Notes: generated from the sequence alone by a model not told the origin. Numbered from the stretch's first letter, positions 16,379-26,532 are shown. The stretch is DNA of 64,000 nucleotides from Aquisalimonas lutea (GCF_030409225.1 NZ_JAUFPK010000005.1:461513-525512), one strand, 5' to 3'. Numbers and translations: made by a program.

Positions 16379-17409
16379 TATCGGTGGTCTTCCGCGCGCC
16401 ACTCCTGCAGCCGGCTGCCGACCATGCCCAGGAACGGCCAGGCCACCAGGGACTGCGCGAAACGCATGGTGGAATTCTGGGCCTCGTCCGACACCAGGCA
16501 CGTCTCCAGGTCCTCGGCGATGCCGGTGACGGCCATGATCTCCTGTTCCAGGTGCTGCATGGCCTCCAGCGGAATGACCCCGTCGATGTGGGTGACGTTG
16601 ACGCGCTTGCCCCAGTAGCTGCTGGGCACGGCGGCAAGCATGAACGGCTGCGAATCGGCATTCATCACGGCATTGAGATTCACCGGCAGGTTCAGCGCCG
16701 GCAGCGGCAGGTGGCCCGGGGTGAGCACGATCTCCAGATGGTAGCAGTTGTCCGGCACGGCGCCGTCGTACTTCTGGTGGGCGAGCCGGCCGAGCTGGCT
16801 CTCGTGGATCTTGACCACCACGTCGGCGCTGGTTTTCTGGAAATCGATCCATTGCTTGTATGCGGCTTCCCGGCGCTGGATCTCCTCCTCCAGCTCCGCC
16901 GGATCGTGGCCGCGGAAGGAGACGTCGCGCTCGAATTTCCAGCGCCACTTCACGTCCCGGTCGGTGTCCACGTACAGGGCGAAGTCCAGCAGCGGGCACA
17001 GGTGCTCGTAGAGCGCGTGCAGGCCCTCGATGATGACCACGGGTGTCGGGCGGACGATCTGGGGCGCGTCGAAGCAGCCGGTCTGGTGGTTGTATACCGG
17101 CACCTCCACCGGGCGCCCGCCGCGCAGCGCGCGCAGGTGCTCCTCGATGAGGTCCAGGTGATTGTTGGCCGGGTCCAGGGGCAGGCGGCCGCTGCGGCGG
17201 CGTTGTGCGCGATCCTCGCGGTGATAGCCGTCCAGCGGAATGGAGGTGACCAGATCGTTGCCCAGCAGGCGGCGGATGCCGTGGGTATACGTCGTCTTGC
17301 CGCTGCCGCTGTCGCCGGCCACCCCCAGGAGCAGCGGGCGGCGGGCCGAGCCGAGCAGGGTACGCAGATCGGAAGTCTCGGCGGCGCGTGCGAATGCGTC
17401 CTGAGCCAT
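16378..17409 (-). CDS. Phosphoribulokinase/uridine kinase-family kinase
   Basis: A 343-residue P-loop kinase. Walker A is GDSGSGKT (residues 32-39). Segments that match phosphoribulokinase closely are PLDGYHREDRAQRRR, LDPANNHLDLIEEHL, VYNHQTGCFDAP, VVIIEGLHALYE and LLDFALYVDTDRDVKWRWK. This resembles the cyanobacteria/plant-type enzymes more than the short proteobacterial type. No Calvin-cycle RuBisCO is in the window, so it may be a lone PRK homolog acting on another sugar phosphate. The start at 17409 follows GGAG; a further ATG at 17454 lacks one. Confidence 0.8.
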   Translation of the reverse strand: MAQDAFARAAETSDLRTLLGSARRPLLLGVAGDSGSGKTTYTHGIRRLLGNDLVTSIPLDGYHREDRAQRRRSGRLPLDPANNHLDLIEEHLRALRGGRPVEVPVYNHQTGCFDAPQIVRPTPVVIIEGLHALYEHLCPLLDFALYVDTDRDVKWRWKFERDVSFRGHDPAELEEEIQRREAAYKQWIDFQKTSADVVVKIHESQLGRLAHQKYDGAVPDNCYHLEIVLTPGHLPLPALNLPVNLNAVMNADSQPFMLAAVPSSYWGKRVNVTHIDGVIPLEAMQHLEQEIMAVTGIAEDLETCLVSDEAQNSTMRFAQSLVAWPFLGMVGSRLQEWRAEDHR

Positions 17410-17516
17410 GGGCAACGTGTCTCCAGGGTCGTCCGGGGGGCGCCGGGGTGACATTTCACCGCAGGTTCCTTACCGTTGGAAAGCTTCGCAAGAATACCGT
17501 ATCTCGGGGGGAATCC

Positions 17517-18005
17517 ATGAGCCTGAAGACGACCGACCTGTGCGACGAGCACGCCGAGGAGCTGAGCATCGCCACGCCGCTGTTCCACGACTACGGCGGT
17601 CGACGTGCCTTCCACGGCCCCGTCAGCACCGTCAAGGTATTCGAGGACAACTCGCTGGTCCGCCAGGCCCTGGAAGAGCCGGGCGAAGGCCGGGTGCTGG
17701 TCGTCGACGGCGGCGGCTCCATGCGCTGCGCTCTGCTCGGCGACAATCTCGCCGGGATGGGGCGGAGCAACGGCTGGACGGGCATCGTCGTCTACGGCTG
17801 TATCCGTGATTCCGGCGATATCGCTACCATGGACATCGGCGTCAAGGCCCTGAACACGCATCCGCTGAAGAGTGTCAAGAAGGGCGAGGGCGAGCGCGAC
17901 GTATCCGTCACCCTGGCCGGGATCACCATTCGCGCCGGGCACTATCTGTACGCGGATGAAGACGGTCTTGTCGTTGCGGCGCGGCCCGTCCACGAGAACC
18001 GATAA
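17517..18005 (+). CDS. rraA: RraA family protein (RNase E activity regulator-like)
   Basis: A 162-residue RraA/HMG-aldolase fold protein. Landmarks: TTDLCDEHAEELSIATPLFHDYGG at the start (quoted here only as a region at residues 4-27), LVVDGGGSMRCALLGDNLA, and WTGIVVYGCIRDS with the conserved Arg-Asp. RraA binds RNase E and inhibits mRNA decay; some paralogs are 4-hydroxy-4-methyl-2-oxoglutarate aldolases, but length and neighbours fit RraA. GGGGGGAA precedes the ATG. It is followed after 11 bp by a small ORF and then Hsp15. Confidence 0.88.
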   Translation: MSLKTTDLCDEHAEELSIATPLFHDYGGRRAFHGPVSTVKVFEDNSLVRQALEEPGEGRVLVVDGGGSMRCALLGDNLAGMGRSNGWTGIVVYGCIRDSGDIATMDIGVKALNTHPLKSVKKGEGERDVSVTLAGITIRAGHYLYADEDGLVVAARPVHENR

Positions 18006-18016
18006 AGGAGGCACGC

Positions 18017-18151
18017 ATGGACCAGCCCGTCAGCACGCTCCTGGAGCAGCGCCCGGGGGATGTCCACACGGTCGGCATCACGGCAACGGTCGCCGAGCTG
18101 ATGGAATACATTTACGGCGGCTACGGGCCGCAGGCGCAAGTGGATGCATGA
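18017..18151 (+). pseudogene. Small ORF resembling an internally deleted CBS-domain protein
   Basis: A 44-residue frame with a strong AAAGGAGG site seven bases before the ATG, overlapping the Hsp15 start by four bases (ATGA). The first part (VSTLLEQRPGDVHTVGITAT, then VAEL) looks like the opening of a CBS-domain protein; the end (MEYIYGGYGP) looks like the C-terminal tail that follows the last CBS strand in such proteins. The central two CBS repeats are missing. Either a remnant kept for translational coupling or a real micro-protein; the interpretation is mine. Confidence 0.5.
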
Positions 18152-18534
18152 GCGACGAAGCCGTTCGCGTCGATAAGTGGCTCTGGGCGGCGCGGTTCTT
18201 CAAGACGCGCCGGCTGGCCACGGAGGCCGTGCAGGGCGGCAAGGTGGAAGTCAACGACGCCCGGGCCAAGCCGGCCCGGACCATCCGCCCGGGCGACGAG
18301 CTGCGCGTGCGCAAGGATGCCTACGAGTTCCACGTGATCGTGCACGCCGTCTCGGACAAGCGGGGCCCGGCGAAGGTCGCCGAGACCCTCTACGAGGAGA
18401 CCCCGGAGAGCATCGCCCGCCGGGAGCAGACCCGGGAGCAGATCCGCGCCCAGAACGCCGCCTTCCCGCAGCCGAAACACCGCCCGGACAAGCACGACCG
18501 CAAGCACCTGGCGCGGTTCAAGCGGGGTGGCTGA
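18148..18534 (+). CDS. hslR: Heat-shock protein 15 (S4-domain RNA-binding protein)
   Basis: A 128-residue S4 protein. VRVDKWLWAARFFKTRRLA and VQGGKVEVNDARAKPARTI form the S4 RNA-binding module at residues 6-50, followed by a basic tail rich in Arg and Lys (HRPDKHDRKHLARFKRGG). Hsp15 recycles 50S subunits carrying a nascent chain by binding them after heat stress. The start is coupled to the small ORF upstream by an ATGA overlap. A 12-bp hairpin follows the stop. Confidence 0.9.
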   Translation: MSDEAVRVDKWLWAARFFKTRRLATEAVQGGKVEVNDARAKPARTIRPGDELRVRKDAYEFHVIVHAVSDKRGPAKVAETLYEETPESIARREQTREQIRAQNAAFPQPKHRPDKHDRKHLARFKRGG

Positions 18535-18561
18535 CCTTCCCCGCGGTCGCCGCGGGGAAGG
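18535..18561 (+). terminator. Hairpin after hslR
   Basis: CCTTCCCCGCGG (18535-18546) pairs exactly with CCGCGGGGAAGG (18550-18561) over a 3-nt loop immediately after the hslR stop. No T-tract follows, so it is a transcript-end hairpin of uncertain efficiency. Confidence 0.5.
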
Positions 18562-18641
18562 CGGGGAACAGGTCCCGTGTCCCACCCGGCATGGTGACGA
18601 TGGCATAATACCCCCAGCCAGAACCGGTCCGGGAGGAGTCC

Positions 18642-19151
18642 ATGCGCCAGTGGTACGCCGTTCAGTGCAAGGCGCAGGAGGATGCGCGGGCCGAGGAGCA
18701 CCTCGGCAACCAGGGCTATCCGGTGTTTCGTCCCATGCTGCGCCAGCGCCGGCGCCGAAGGGGCCGCATGACCACGGTCACGGAGTCGCTGTTCCCGCGG
18801 TACCTGTTCGTGGAGCTGGACGACGTCACCGAGAACTGGGCGCCCATCCGTTCCACCCGCGGGGTGCTGGGGCTCGTACGCTTCGGTACGTATCCGGTGC
18901 CGGTGCCGCCGGCGGTGGTCGACGGCATCCGTGCCCGCATGAGCGCTGAGACCGGCTGCATCGATCTGACGGCGTGCACCGACTACCGGCGCGACCAGCC
19001 CGTGCGCATCACCGAGGGGCCCTTCGCCGGCCACCAGGGACTGTTCCAGGGGCGCACCGGCGAGGAGCGCGTGGTGGTCCTGCTGGAGATCATGCATCAG
19101 TCCCAGCGCATCTCCCTGCCCGAGGAGGCGGTGGAGCAGGGATCTACTTGA
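18642..19151 (+). CDS. rfaH: RfaH-type NusG paralog (transcription antiterminator)
   Basis: A 169-residue NusG-family protein. The NGN domain opens with [20 protein letters not shown] and contains [13 protein letters not shown] and [12 protein letters not shown]. The C-terminal KOW region ([20 protein letters not shown], then RVVVLLEIM) is short, as in RfaH. RfaH is recruited to ops elements in long operons and couples them to translation. I found no convincing ops site in the window, so its targets lie elsewhere. Its end overlaps the convergent metG end by 8 bp. Confidence 0.85.
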   Translation: MRQWYAVQCKAQEDARAEEHLGNQGYPVFRPMLRQRRRRRGRMTTVTESLFPRYLFVELDDVTENWAPIRSTRGVLGLVRFGTYPVPVPPAVVDGIRARMSAETGCIDLTACTDYRRDQPVRITEGPFAGHQGLFQGRTGEERVVVLLEIMHQSQRISLPEEAVEQGST

Positions 19152-21168
19152 CGCGCATGCCCGGCCGGGCGCCGGAGTCGGGCTCCAGGATGAAGATCTC
19201 GTCACCGCCCGGGCCGGCCGCGAGCACCATGCCCTCGGAGACGCCGAAACGCATCTTCCGGGGCGCCAGGTTGGCGACCATGACCGTGAGCCGTCCCTGC
19301 AGGTCCTCGGGTGCGTAGGCGGAGCGCAGGCCCGCGAACACGGTGCGCGTCTCGCCGCCCAGGTCCAGGCTGAGCCGAAGCAGCTTGTCGGCGCCGTCCA
19401 CCCGGGCGGCCTCCCGGATGCGGGCCACGCGCAGGTCCACCCGGGCGAAGGTGTCGATGTCGACGGTGTCGCCGATGGGGTCATCCGCCAGGGGGCCGCT
19501 CGTGTCGGGTGCGTCCGTCTTCGGTGCCAGGGTCTCCCGCGATTCCTCGATCATGGCGTCCACCTGGGCGCGTTCCACCCGCGTGGCCAGGGGCTGGAAG
19601 CGGTTGATGGCATGGTCCAGCAGCGGCGCCTGCACCGACTGCCAGTTCTGCTCGTCCACGTTCAGGAAGGCTTCCGCCCCGGCAGCGATGCCCGGCACCA
19701 CCGGCTTGAGGTAGACCATGAGCACGCGGAAGAGATTCAGCGTCTGCGTGCAGATGGCCTGGACCTGCGGCAGGGTGGACTCGTCCCTGGCCAGCACCCA
19801 GGGCTGCTCCTCGTCGAAGTACTGGTTGGCCTGGTCGGCCAGCGCCATGATCTCGCGCACCGCCCGGGAGAATTCCCGGTTCTCGTAGGCCTCGGCGATC
19901 TGCTCGCCGCGGGCGACGAACTCCCGGTAGATCTCCGGGGCGGGCAGCTCCCCGGCCAGGCGCCCGTCGAAGCGCTTGGTGATGAAGCCGCTGCTGCGGC
20001 TGGCGATGTTCACCAGCTTGCCCACCAGGTCCGAGTTCACGCGCTGGGTGAAATCGTCCAGGTTCAGGTCCAGGTCGTGGACGTTGCTGCCCAGCTTGGC
20101 CGCCATGTAGTAGCGCAGGTACTCCGGGTTCAGGTGATTCCGGTAGGTGTGCGCCATGATGAACGTGCCCCGGGACTTGGACATCTTGGCCCCGTCCACG
20201 GTCATGAAGCCGTGGGCGCAGATGCGCGTGGGCTTGCGGAACCCGGCACCGTGGAGCATGGCCGGCCAGAACAGGGCATGGAAGTAGACGATGTCCTTGC
20301 CGATGAAATGGTACAGCTCGGTGTCGGAGTCGGCGTCCCACCAGGCGTCGAAGTCCTCGCCGTGGCGCTCGCACCAGTTGCGGAAGCTCGCCATGTAGCC
20401 GATGGGGGCGTCCAGCCAGACGTAGAAGTACTTGTCCTCGGTGCCCGGGATGCGGAAGCCGAAGTAGGGAGCGTCCCGGGAGATGTCCCACTCGCGCAGG
20501 CCTTCCTGGAACCACTCCTCGAGCTTGTTGGCGACCTCGGGCTGGACGTGGCCGCTGCGCGCCCAGTCCTTGAGCATGGTCTCGAAGTCCTGGAGCCGGA
20601 AGAAGTAGTGCAGCGACTCGCGCTCTTCCGGGGTGGCGCCCGAGATCACGGACACGGGGTTGATCAGGTCCGTGGGCGTGTACGTCGCCCCGCAGGCCTC
20701 GCAGGAGTCCCCGTACTGGTCCGCGGCGCCGCAGCGGGGGCACTCTCCCTTGATGTAGCGATCCGGCAGGAACATGCCCTCGTCCGGGTCATAGGCCTGC
20801 TTGATGGTGCGGCTATCGATGTGTCCCGCTTCGCGGTTGCGCTCGTAGATGAGCTCCGAGAGCTCCCGGTTCTCCTGCGAATGCGTGGTGTAGTAGTTGT
20901 CGAAGCCGATGCCGAAGGCGGCGAAATCGTCCTGATGCTCCCGCCCGATGCGCTCGATCAGCTCCTCCGGCGTGATGCCCAGCTCCCGCGCCTTGAGCAT
21001 GATGGGCGTGCCGTGGGCGTCGTCGGCGCAGACGTAGATGCAGCGGTTGCCGCGGAGCTTCTGGAAGCGCACCCAGATGTCGGTCTGGATGTACTCGACC
21101 AGATGGCCGAGGTGGATCGGCCCGTTGGCGTAGGGCAGGGCACTGGTCACCAGGATGTTGCGTTGCAT
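19144..21168 (-). CDS. metG: Methionyl-tRNA synthetase
   Basis: A 674-residue class I synthetase. The HIGH-type motif is in [11 protein letters not shown], the zinc-binding knuckle in [20 protein letters not shown], and the KMSKS motif in [12 protein letters not shown]. The C-terminal tRNA-binding (OB) domain starts around [16 protein letters not shown] and ends the protein. Length and architecture match the dimeric E. coli-type enzyme. The ORF begins at the ATG, and upstream is a 140-bp gap shared divergently with rlmKL. Confidence 0.96.
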   Translation of the reverse strand: MQRNILVTSALPYANGPIHLGHLVEYIQTDIWVRFQKLRGNRCIYVCADDAHGTPIMLKARELGITPEELIERIGREHQDDFAAFGIGFDNYYTTHSQENRELSELIYERNREAGHIDSRTIKQAYDPDEGMFLPDRYIKGECPRCGAADQYGDSCEACGATYTPTDLINPVSVISGATPEERESLHYFFRLQDFETMLKDWARSGHVQPEVANKLEEWFQEGLREWDISRDAPYFGFRIPGTEDKYFYVWLDAPIGYMASFRNWCERHGEDFDAWWDADSDTELYHFIGKDIVYFHALFWPAMLHGAGFRKPTRICAHGFMTVDGAKMSKSRGTFIMAHTYRNHLNPEYLRYYMAAKLGSNVHDLDLNLDDFTQRVNSDLVGKLVNIASRSSGFITKRFDGRLAGELPAPEIYREFVARGEQIAEAYENREFSRAVREIMALADQANQYFDEEQPWVLARDESTLPQVQAICTQTLNLFRVLMVYLKPVVPGIAAGAEAFLNVDEQNWQSVQAPLLDHAINRFQPLATRVERAQVDAMIEESRETLAPKTDAPDTSGPLADDPIGDTVDIDTFARVDLRVARIREAARVDGADKLLRLSLDLGGETRTVFAGLRSAYAPEDLQGRLTVMVANLAPRKMRFGVSEGMVLAAGPGGDEIFILEPDSGARPGMRVK

Positions 21169-21308
21169 GAAACCTCGGTCGGTTGCGGCGCGTTGCTGTT
21201 GTGCTTGACCGGGATTATGCCAGATCCGGCCCCGGTTGTTGGGTGGCGTGCCCCTGCCGTCCGGGGTGTGGCGTACAATGCGGCCCCGGACGTTGAGGAG
21301 CTGCCGCC

Positions 21309-23444
21309 ATGGAGACCCGCCACGAGTTCATCGCCACCTGCCCCGGCGGCCTGGAAGGCCTGCTGGCGGCGGAGCTGGAAGCCCTCGGCGCGGACGACGT
21401 GGCGCGGCGGCAGGGCGGGGTGGGGTTTGCGGGGCCGCTGGAGGTCGCGTACCGCGCCTGCCTGTGGTCCCGCGTCGGCAACCGGGTGCTGCTGCCCCTG
21501 GCCCGCTACGCCGCGGCGGATGCCGAGGCGCTGTACGCGGGCGCACGGGAAGTCCCGTGGCCCGAGGTGGTGGTGCCGGAGGCCACGGTCGCGGTGACCT
21601 TCGGCGGCGTCCGGCCGGCGGTCGCCCATACCCACTACGGCAGCCTGCGCGTCAAGGATGCCCTGGTGGATTGCTTCCGCGAGGCGACCGGGCGCCGGCC
21701 CGACGTGGACGTCGAGCAACCGGGCGTGCGGGTGCACGCCTACCAGGTGGGCGAGGCGGTCACCCTGTCCCTGGATCTCTCCGGGGAGAGCCTCCACCGG
21801 CGGGGCTACCGGCGGCCGGGGGTGGCGGCGCCCCTGAAGGAGAACCTGGCGGCGGCCATGCTCCTGCGCGGGGGCTGGCCGGCCATCGCCCGGGACGGCG
21901 GCGCGCTGGTGGATCCGTTCTGCGGCTCGGGCACGCTGGTCATCGAGGGGGCGCTGATGGCCGGCGATGTCGCGCCGGGGCTGTTGCGCTCCTACTGGGG
22001 CTTTCGCGGCTGGCGGGGCCACGACGAGGCATGCTGGCAGGGCCTGGTGGCGGAAGCGCGGCAGCGGCGCGAGCACGGGCTTCAGCACCTGCCCGCCATC
22101 GCCGGCTACGACCGCGACGCGCAGGCGGTGCGCGCGGCGATTCGGGCCGTGGCGGATGCCGGGCTCACCGGCAGCGTGCACGTGGAGCGCCGCGAGCTCG
22201 CGGATGCAGCGCCCCCGGGCAGCCGGTCGGCGGCCGGGCTGGTGGCCAGCAATCCGCCCTACGGCGAGCGCCTCGACAGCGACCCCAGCCTGGTGCCGCT
22301 GTACGCCCGTTTCGGCGAGATCCTGCGCCAGCGGTTCCCGGGCTGGCAGGCCGTGGTACTCAACGGTGCCGGTGCCGAGCTCGGCCTGCGCCCGGACAAG
22401 AGCTGGACCGTGCGCAACGGCCCCATCCTGTGCCGCCTGGAGCGATTCGTCATCGCCGCCGGCGGCGACGAGGCAGGTGCGGCGGCGGCCGAGCCCCTGA
22501 CCAACCGCATCCGCAAGAACCGTCGCCGGCTGCGCTCCTGGCTGAAGCGCTCCGGGGTGAGCTGCTACCGGGTCTATGACGCGGACATCCCGGAGTACGC
22601 GCTGGCCGCCGATGTCTACGACACGGTGGAGGAGGGGCCGTGGCTTCACGTCCAGGAGTACGCCCCGCCGCGCTCGGTGGATCCCCGGGATGCCGCCCGG
22701 CGCCTGCGCCAGGCCATGGCCGCGCTACCCGAGGCCAACGGCGTGTCGCCGGAGCACATGGCCCTCAAGGTGCGGGCGCCGCAGAAGGGGCTTGCCCAGT
22801 ACCGGCGTCAGGGCCATGAGGGACGGTTCCATACCGTGGAGGAGTACGGCGCCCGGCTGCGGGTGAACTTCACCGATTACCTGGATACCGGACTGTTCCT
22901 GGATCACCGCCCGGTGCGCCAGTGGATCCGTGACAACATCGCCGGCGGCAGCTTTCTCAACCTGTTCGCCTATACCGGTGCGGCCACGGTGCACGCCGCC
23001 CTGGGCGGGTCGCGGGAGACCACCAGCGTGGATCTGTCCGCCACCTACCTGGACTGGGCCCGGAGCAACCTGGAGGCCAACGGGCTGGCCGACGACGCGG
23101 CCCACGAGCGGGTGCGCGCGGATTGCACCGAGTGGTTGCGCAAGGCGGCCGGGGAGCGCGCGCGCCAATACGACCTGATCCTGCTGGATCCGCCGAGCTT
23201 CTCCAACTCCAAGCGGATGCAGGGCACGTTGGACGTCCAGCGGGATCACGCCGATCTCATCCGGCTGGCCGTGCAGCTCCTGGCCGACGGCGGCGTGCTC
23301 GTATTCTCCACCAACCTGCGCCGTTTCCGCCTGGAGGAGAGCGCCCTGGAGGACCTGCGCGTGAGCGATTGCACGGACTGGTCGATCCCGCCGGATTTCC
23401 GCCGCAACCGGCGCATCCACCATTGCTGGTTCATCCGCCGCTAG
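21309..23444 (+). CDS. rlmL: Bifunctional 23S rRNA methyltransferase RlmK/RlmL
   Basis: A 711-residue fusion protein. The N-terminal half has a THUMP region and an N2-guanine methyltransferase domain ([11 protein letters not shown] is the catalytic NPPY motif), for m2G2445. The C-terminal half is the RlmK m7G2069 methyltransferase with [19 protein letters not shown] as SAM motif I and [13 protein letters not shown] as the catalytic loop. The full gammaproteobacterial fusion is intact. Its TAG stop lies inside the first copy of a short repeat (AGTGTCCTGTAACCC). Confidence 0.95.
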   Translation: METRHEFIATCPGGLEGLLAAELEALGADDVARRQGGVGFAGPLEVAYRACLWSRVGNRVLLPLARYAAADAEALYAGAREVPWPEVVVPEATVAVTFGGVRPAVAHTHYGSLRVKDALVDCFREATGRRPDVDVEQPGVRVHAYQVGEAVTLSLDLSGESLHRRGYRRPGVAAPLKENLAAAMLLRGGWPAIARDGGALVDPFCGSGTLVIEGALMAGDVAPGLLRSYWGFRGWRGHDEACWQGLVAEARQRREHGLQHLPAIAGYDRDAQAVRAAIRAVADAGLTGSVHVERRELADAAPPGSRSAAGLVASNPPYGERLDSDPSLVPLYARFGEILRQRFPGWQAVVLNGAGAELGLRPDKSWTVRNGPILCRLERFVIAAGGDEAGAAAAEPLTNRIRKNRRRLRSWLKRSGVSCYRVYDADIPEYALAADVYDTVEEGPWLHVQEYAPPRSVDPRDAARRLRQAMAALPEANGVSPEHMALKVRAPQKGLAQYRRQGHEGRFHTVEEYGARLRVNFTDYLDTGLFLDHRPVRQWIRDNIAGGSFLNLFAYTGAATVHAALGGSRETTSVDLSATYLDWARSNLEANGLADDAAHERVRADCTEWLRKAAGERARQYDLILLDPPSFSNSKRMQGTLDVQRDHADLIRLAVQLLADGGVLVFSTNLRRFRLEESALEDLRVSDCTDWSIPPDFRRNRRIHHCWFIRR

Positions 23445-23457
23445 TGTCCTGTAACCC
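23442..23457 (+). repeat. Short repeat unit, left copy of an inverted pair
   Basis: TAGTGTCCTGTAACCC. Its reverse complement occurs at 23797-23811, so the pair brackets a 370-bp segment with one small gene. A third full copy is at 43695-43710, and a partial one at 57092-57100. The TAG is also the stop of rlmKL. Confidence 0.75.
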
Positions 23458-23469
23458 GGGTGCGCTTGC

Positions 23470-23721
23470 CTAGGCCATGTCGAGCTTGGAGCGCGCCTGC
23501 TCCAGGCCCAGCTCGGTGTCCTCCACGTACACGGACACCTGCGTCCCCCGGGTCGAGTTGTCCAGTACCTGGTAGTCGAGGCGCTCGAGATCGCCGACCA
23601 GGATGTCTCCCACGGCCAGCGCGTCCTCTTCCATGACGCCCATGACGGTGTATTCGCCGTGCTCGGTCTCCACGGCCACCAGGGCGTCGTCGGCATTGAT
23701 CAGGGCGACGGTTCCGTGCAT
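23470..23721 (-). CDS. Small acidic hypothetical protein
   Basis: An 83-residue protein with no family I recognise. It starts MHGTVALINADDALVAVETE and appears all-beta (short strands, many Val and Thr) in the first 60 residues, like a small OB/KOW-type barrel, with a short C-terminal helix (LGLEQARSKLD). It has a strong GGGAGGGG site before the ATG. It is the only gene inside the inverted pair of short repeats, so it may have travelled as a mini-element cargo, or the repeats may be transcript ends. Cytosolic. Confidence 0.6.
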   Translation of the reverse strand: MHGTVALINADDALVAVETEHGEYTVMGVMEEDALAVGDILVGDLERLDYQVLDNSTRGTQVSVYVEDTELGLEQARSKLDMA

Positions 23722-23796
23722 GCGCTTCCCCTCCCACGGCGGCCCGGCGCGTCCCGCGGAACGGTAGACGCAACACCAGCCGCGCGGACAAAACTT

Positions 23797-23811
23797 GGGT
23801 TACAGGACACT
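23797..23811 (-). repeat. Short repeat unit, right copy of an inverted pair
   Basis: GGGTTACAGGACACT, the exact reverse complement of the unit at 23443-23457. It lies upstream of the small gene at 23470-23721 and downstream of the Cys-rich gene at 23896, both on the minus strand. Confidence 0.75.
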
Positions 23812-23895
23812 TGAGTTAACCTTACGATGCCGGCCGGCACAGGTCCAGTCGTCCCGATCGGCGGTCCCCGGCACGGCGATCGGTGGCCGGGGGCG

Positions 23896-24093
23896 TCAGC
23901 CGCCGCCCGGATCCTCACGCTGCCGCCGCCACTGCTCGCGGATGCGCTCGACGCGCGCCTCCCAGCGCTCCAGGGCGTCCTCGTAGAGCTCGAAGACGCA
24001 GGGCTCGCAGCCGCTGTTGCAGCACTCCGACGGGTCCGGCGGCTGCGGCGGCGGCGGCAGGCGGGGGCCGTCGTCGTGCTCCGGGTCACTCAT
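23896..24093 (-). CDS. Oxidoreductase-like domain protein (Cys-rich)
   Basis: A 65-residue protein with a proline-rich start ([11 protein letters not shown]) and the motif [20 protein letters not shown]. The CC-x3-C-x2-C-V-x3-Y pattern is the signature of the small oxidoreductase-like domain family. It is found alone in bacteria and in mitochondria-linked eukaryotic proteins; the function is not settled, and metal or Fe-S binding is likely. The ATG at 24093 has GGAGGAGAA just upstream. It is divergent from dcd. Confidence 0.8.
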   Translation of the reverse strand: MSDPEHDDGPRLPPPPQPPDPSECCNSGCEPCVFELYEDALERWEARVERIREQWRRQREDPGGG

Positions 24094-24223
24094 GGCGTTC
24101 TCCTCCGGCGGGTCGTTGGCGACCGCACACACCGGGCGGTACAATCCGCCCTTTACGCGGTTGCAGGGCCTTCGGCGTGGTTCGACCCGCAGGCCACGGC
24201 CGTATTCTCCCGGGGGGATGGGG

Positions 24224-24790
24224 ATGGCAGTCAAATCGGACAAGTGGATCCGGCGCATGGCCGCCGAGGGCATGATCGAGCCCTTCGAGCCCGGTCAGGT
24301 GCGGGAGACGGCGGAGCGCGGCCGCATCATCTCCTACGGCACCTCCAGCTACGGCTACGACGTGCGCTGCGCCGACGAGTTCAAGATCTTCCACAACATC
24401 AACTCCGCCATCGTCGACCCCAAGAACTTCGACCAGAACAGCTTCGTCGACGTGAAGTCGGACGTGTGCATCATTCCGCCCAACTCCTTCGCCCTGGCCC
24501 GCACCGTGGAGTACTTCCGCATTCCCCGCACGGTACTGACCGTGTGCCTGGGCAAGTCCACCTACGCCCGCTGCGGCATCATCGTCAATGTCACGCCGCT
24601 GGAGCCCGAGTGGGAGGGCCACGTCACCCTCGAGTTCTCCAACACCACCCCGCTGCCGGCGCGCATCTACGCCAACGAGGGCGTGGCGCAGATGCTGTTC
24701 CTGGAGTCGGACGAGGTCTGCGAGGTCTCCTACAAGGACCGCGGCGGCAAGTACATGGGCCAGAGCGGCGTGACTCTGCCGCGCTCCTGA
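24224..24790 (+). CDS. dcd: dCTP deaminase
   Basis: A 188-residue trimeric enzyme of the dUTPase fold. It opens with [20 protein letters not shown], then [38 protein letters not shown] (active-site Ser/Arg and catalytic Glu), and ends with a [10 protein letters not shown] tail. It converts dCTP to dUTP for thymidylate synthesis. Two ATGs (24218 and 24224) are in frame; 24224 gives the standard N-terminus, with GGGGGG upstream. Confidence 0.95.
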   Translation: MAVKSDKWIRRMAAEGMIEPFEPGQVRETAERGRIISYGTSSYGYDVRCADEFKIFHNINSAIVDPKNFDQNSFVDVKSDVCIIPPNSFALARTVEYFRIPRTVLTVCLGKSTYARCGIIVNVTPLEPEWEGHVTLEFSNTTPLPARIYANEGVAQMLFLESDEVCEVSYKDRGGKYMGQSGVTLPRS

Positions 24791-24802
24791 GACCGCGCGG
24801 GG

Positions 24803-25471
24803 TCACGCCGGCAGCGGTTCGCCCGCGTGCAGGCGCAGCGGCGCGGCCATGGGGCGACCGTCCAGAATGACGCGCTCGCCGGCGAGCTCCAGCCGGCCTT
24901 CGGCGAACCACCGCACCACCAGGGGGTAGATCCGGTGCTCCTGCACCTGCACCCGGGCGGCGAGGGCGTCCGCCGTGTCGCCGGGCCGGACCGCGACGGC
25001 GCCCTGGGCGATGACCGGGCCCGCATCCAGGGCCGGGGTGACGAAATGCACGCTGCAGCCGTGCTGGCTCTCGCCCGCCTCCAGTACCCGGCGATGGGTG
25101 TGCAGGCCGCGGTGGGCGGGCAGCAGCGACGGATGGATGTTGAGCATGCGTCCGCGGAAGTGCTCCACCAGGCCGTCGCTGAGAATGCGCATGAATCCGG
25201 CGAGAACGACCAGCCCGGCGCCATGGGCCTCGATGCGCTGGCGCAGGGCGGTGTCGTAGGCCTCCCGCGACGGGTAGGCCTGGTGGTCCAGGACCTCCGC
25301 GGCGATTCCGGCCTCGCGCGCGCGGGCGAGGCCGCGGGCATCCGCGCGGTTGCTGATGACGGCGCACAGATCGGCGGGGAGGGTGCCGGCGTCGCGGGCA
25401 TCGATCAGCGCCTGCAGGTTGCTGCCGCCGCCCGAGATCAGCACCACCACGCGGGCGGGTGCGGCGGTCAT
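24803..25471 (-). CDS. purN: Phosphoribosylglycinamide formyltransferase
   Basis: A 222-residue enzyme using 10-formyl-THF to formylate GAR in purine synthesis. [14 protein letters not shown] is the N-terminal phosphate-binding loop; [20 protein letters not shown] carries the catalytic Asn and His, and [19 protein letters not shown] the conserved Asp. Its ATG overlaps the purM stop by four bases, so the purMN operon is translationally coupled. It is convergent with dcd. Confidence 0.95.
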   Translation of the reverse strand: MTAAPARVVVLISGGGSNLQALIDARDAGTLPADLCAVISNRADARGLARAREAGIAAEVLDHQAYPSREAYDTALRQRIEAHGAGLVVLAGFMRILSDGLVEHFRGRMLNIHPSLLPAHRGLHTHRRVLEAGESQHGCSVHFVTPALDAGPVIAQGAVAVRPGDTADALAARVQVQEHRIYPLVVRWFAEGRLELAGERVILDGRPMAAPLRLHAGEPLPA

Positions 25472-26532
25472 CGGCCCTCCGTGAACCGCACGCGTTCGCC
25501 GTCGTCCGGGGTGTCCTCCAGGTAGCCCAGCGTCCACGCCTGCTCGCCCAGGCCCTGCAGCGTATCCAGGGCGCGCTCGCGGTGGTCGGGCGGCACGCAG
25601 ATCACCATGCCGACGCCGCAGTTGAAGGTCCGGTACATCTCGCGCTCCGCGATGCCGCCGGCGTCCCGGAGCCACTGGAAGACCGGCGGCCAGCGCCAGC
25701 TGGTGGTGTCGACCACCGCGGCGCAGGGGGCCGGGAGCGTCCGCGGCAGGTTCTCGGTCAGCCCTCCGCCGGTGATGTGCGCCATGGCGTTGATCGGCAC
25801 CTGGCGCTGCAGCGCCGCCACGGCCCGGGCGTAGATGCGCGTGGGCTCCATGAGGGCCTGTCCCAGCGTGCCCTCGCCCAGGCGGTCGTCGGGGCGCGCG
25901 CCGCTGTCTTCCAGCACGCGGCGGATCAGCGAGTAGCCGTTGGCATGGGGGCCGCTGCTGGCCAGCGCGATCAGCGCGTCTCCGGGCTGTGCGCTGCTGC
26001 CGTCGATGATCTCGTCGCGCTCCACGGCGCCGACACAGAAGCCGGCCAGATCATAGTGGCCCGCCGCGTACATGCCCGGCATCTCGGCGGTCTCGCCGCC
26101 GATCAGCGCCGCGCCGGCCTGCTCGCAGCCCCGGGCGATGCCGGTCACCACGGCGGCGGCGACGTCCACGTCCAGCTTGCCCGTGGCGTAGTAGTCCAGG
26201 AAGAACAGCGGCTCGGCGCCGCAGACGATGATGTCGTTGACACACATGGCCACCAGGTCGATGCCGATGCCGTCGTGGCGTCCCGTCTCCACCGCGAGCT
26301 TGAGCTTGGTGCCCACCCCGTCCGTGCCCGAGACCAGTACCGGTTGCCGGTAGCGGTCCGCGGGCAGGGCGAACAGTCCCCCGAATCCGCCCAGGCCGCC
26401 CACCACCTCGGGGCGCCGGGTGCGGGCGACCGCGGGGCCGATGCGCTCCACCAGGCTGTTGCCGGCGTCGATGTCCACGCCGGCATCGCGGTAGGTCAGC
26501 CCGTTGTCGGTGTCAGGCGGATCGGAGGCCAA
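25468..26532 (-). CDS. purM: Phosphoribosylformylglycinamidine cyclo-ligase
   Basis: A 354-residue AIR synthetase. It has the N-terminal [18 protein letters not shown], the catalytic loop [26 protein letters not shown], and the C-terminal [10 protein letters not shown]. It catalyses ATP-dependent ring closure of FGAM to AIR. The gene starts a purMN operon, divergent from the DUF2066 gene with 177 bp between them. Confidence 0.95.
   Translation of the reverse strand: MASDPPDTDNGLTYRDAGVDIDAGNSLVERIGPAVARTRRPEVVGGLGGFGGLFALPADRYRQPVLVSGTDGVGTKLKLAVETGRHDGIGIDLVAMCVNDIIVCGAEPLFFLDYYATGKLDVDVAAAVVTGIARGCEQAGAALIGGETAEMPGMYAAGHYDLAGFCVGAVERDEIIDGSSAQPGDALIALASSGPHANGYSLIRRVLEDSGARPDDRLGEGTLGQALMEPTRIYARAVAALQRQVPINAMAHITGGGLTENLPRTLPAPCAAVVDTTSWRWPPVFQWLRDAGGIAEREMYRTFNCGVGMVICVPPDHRERALDTLQGLGEQAWTLGYLEDTPDDGERVRFTEGR

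Noticed and set aside
18642..19151. Ops element for RfaH in this window
   Set aside because: I looked for a GGCGGTAGCGTG-like site upstream of operons and found none convincing.
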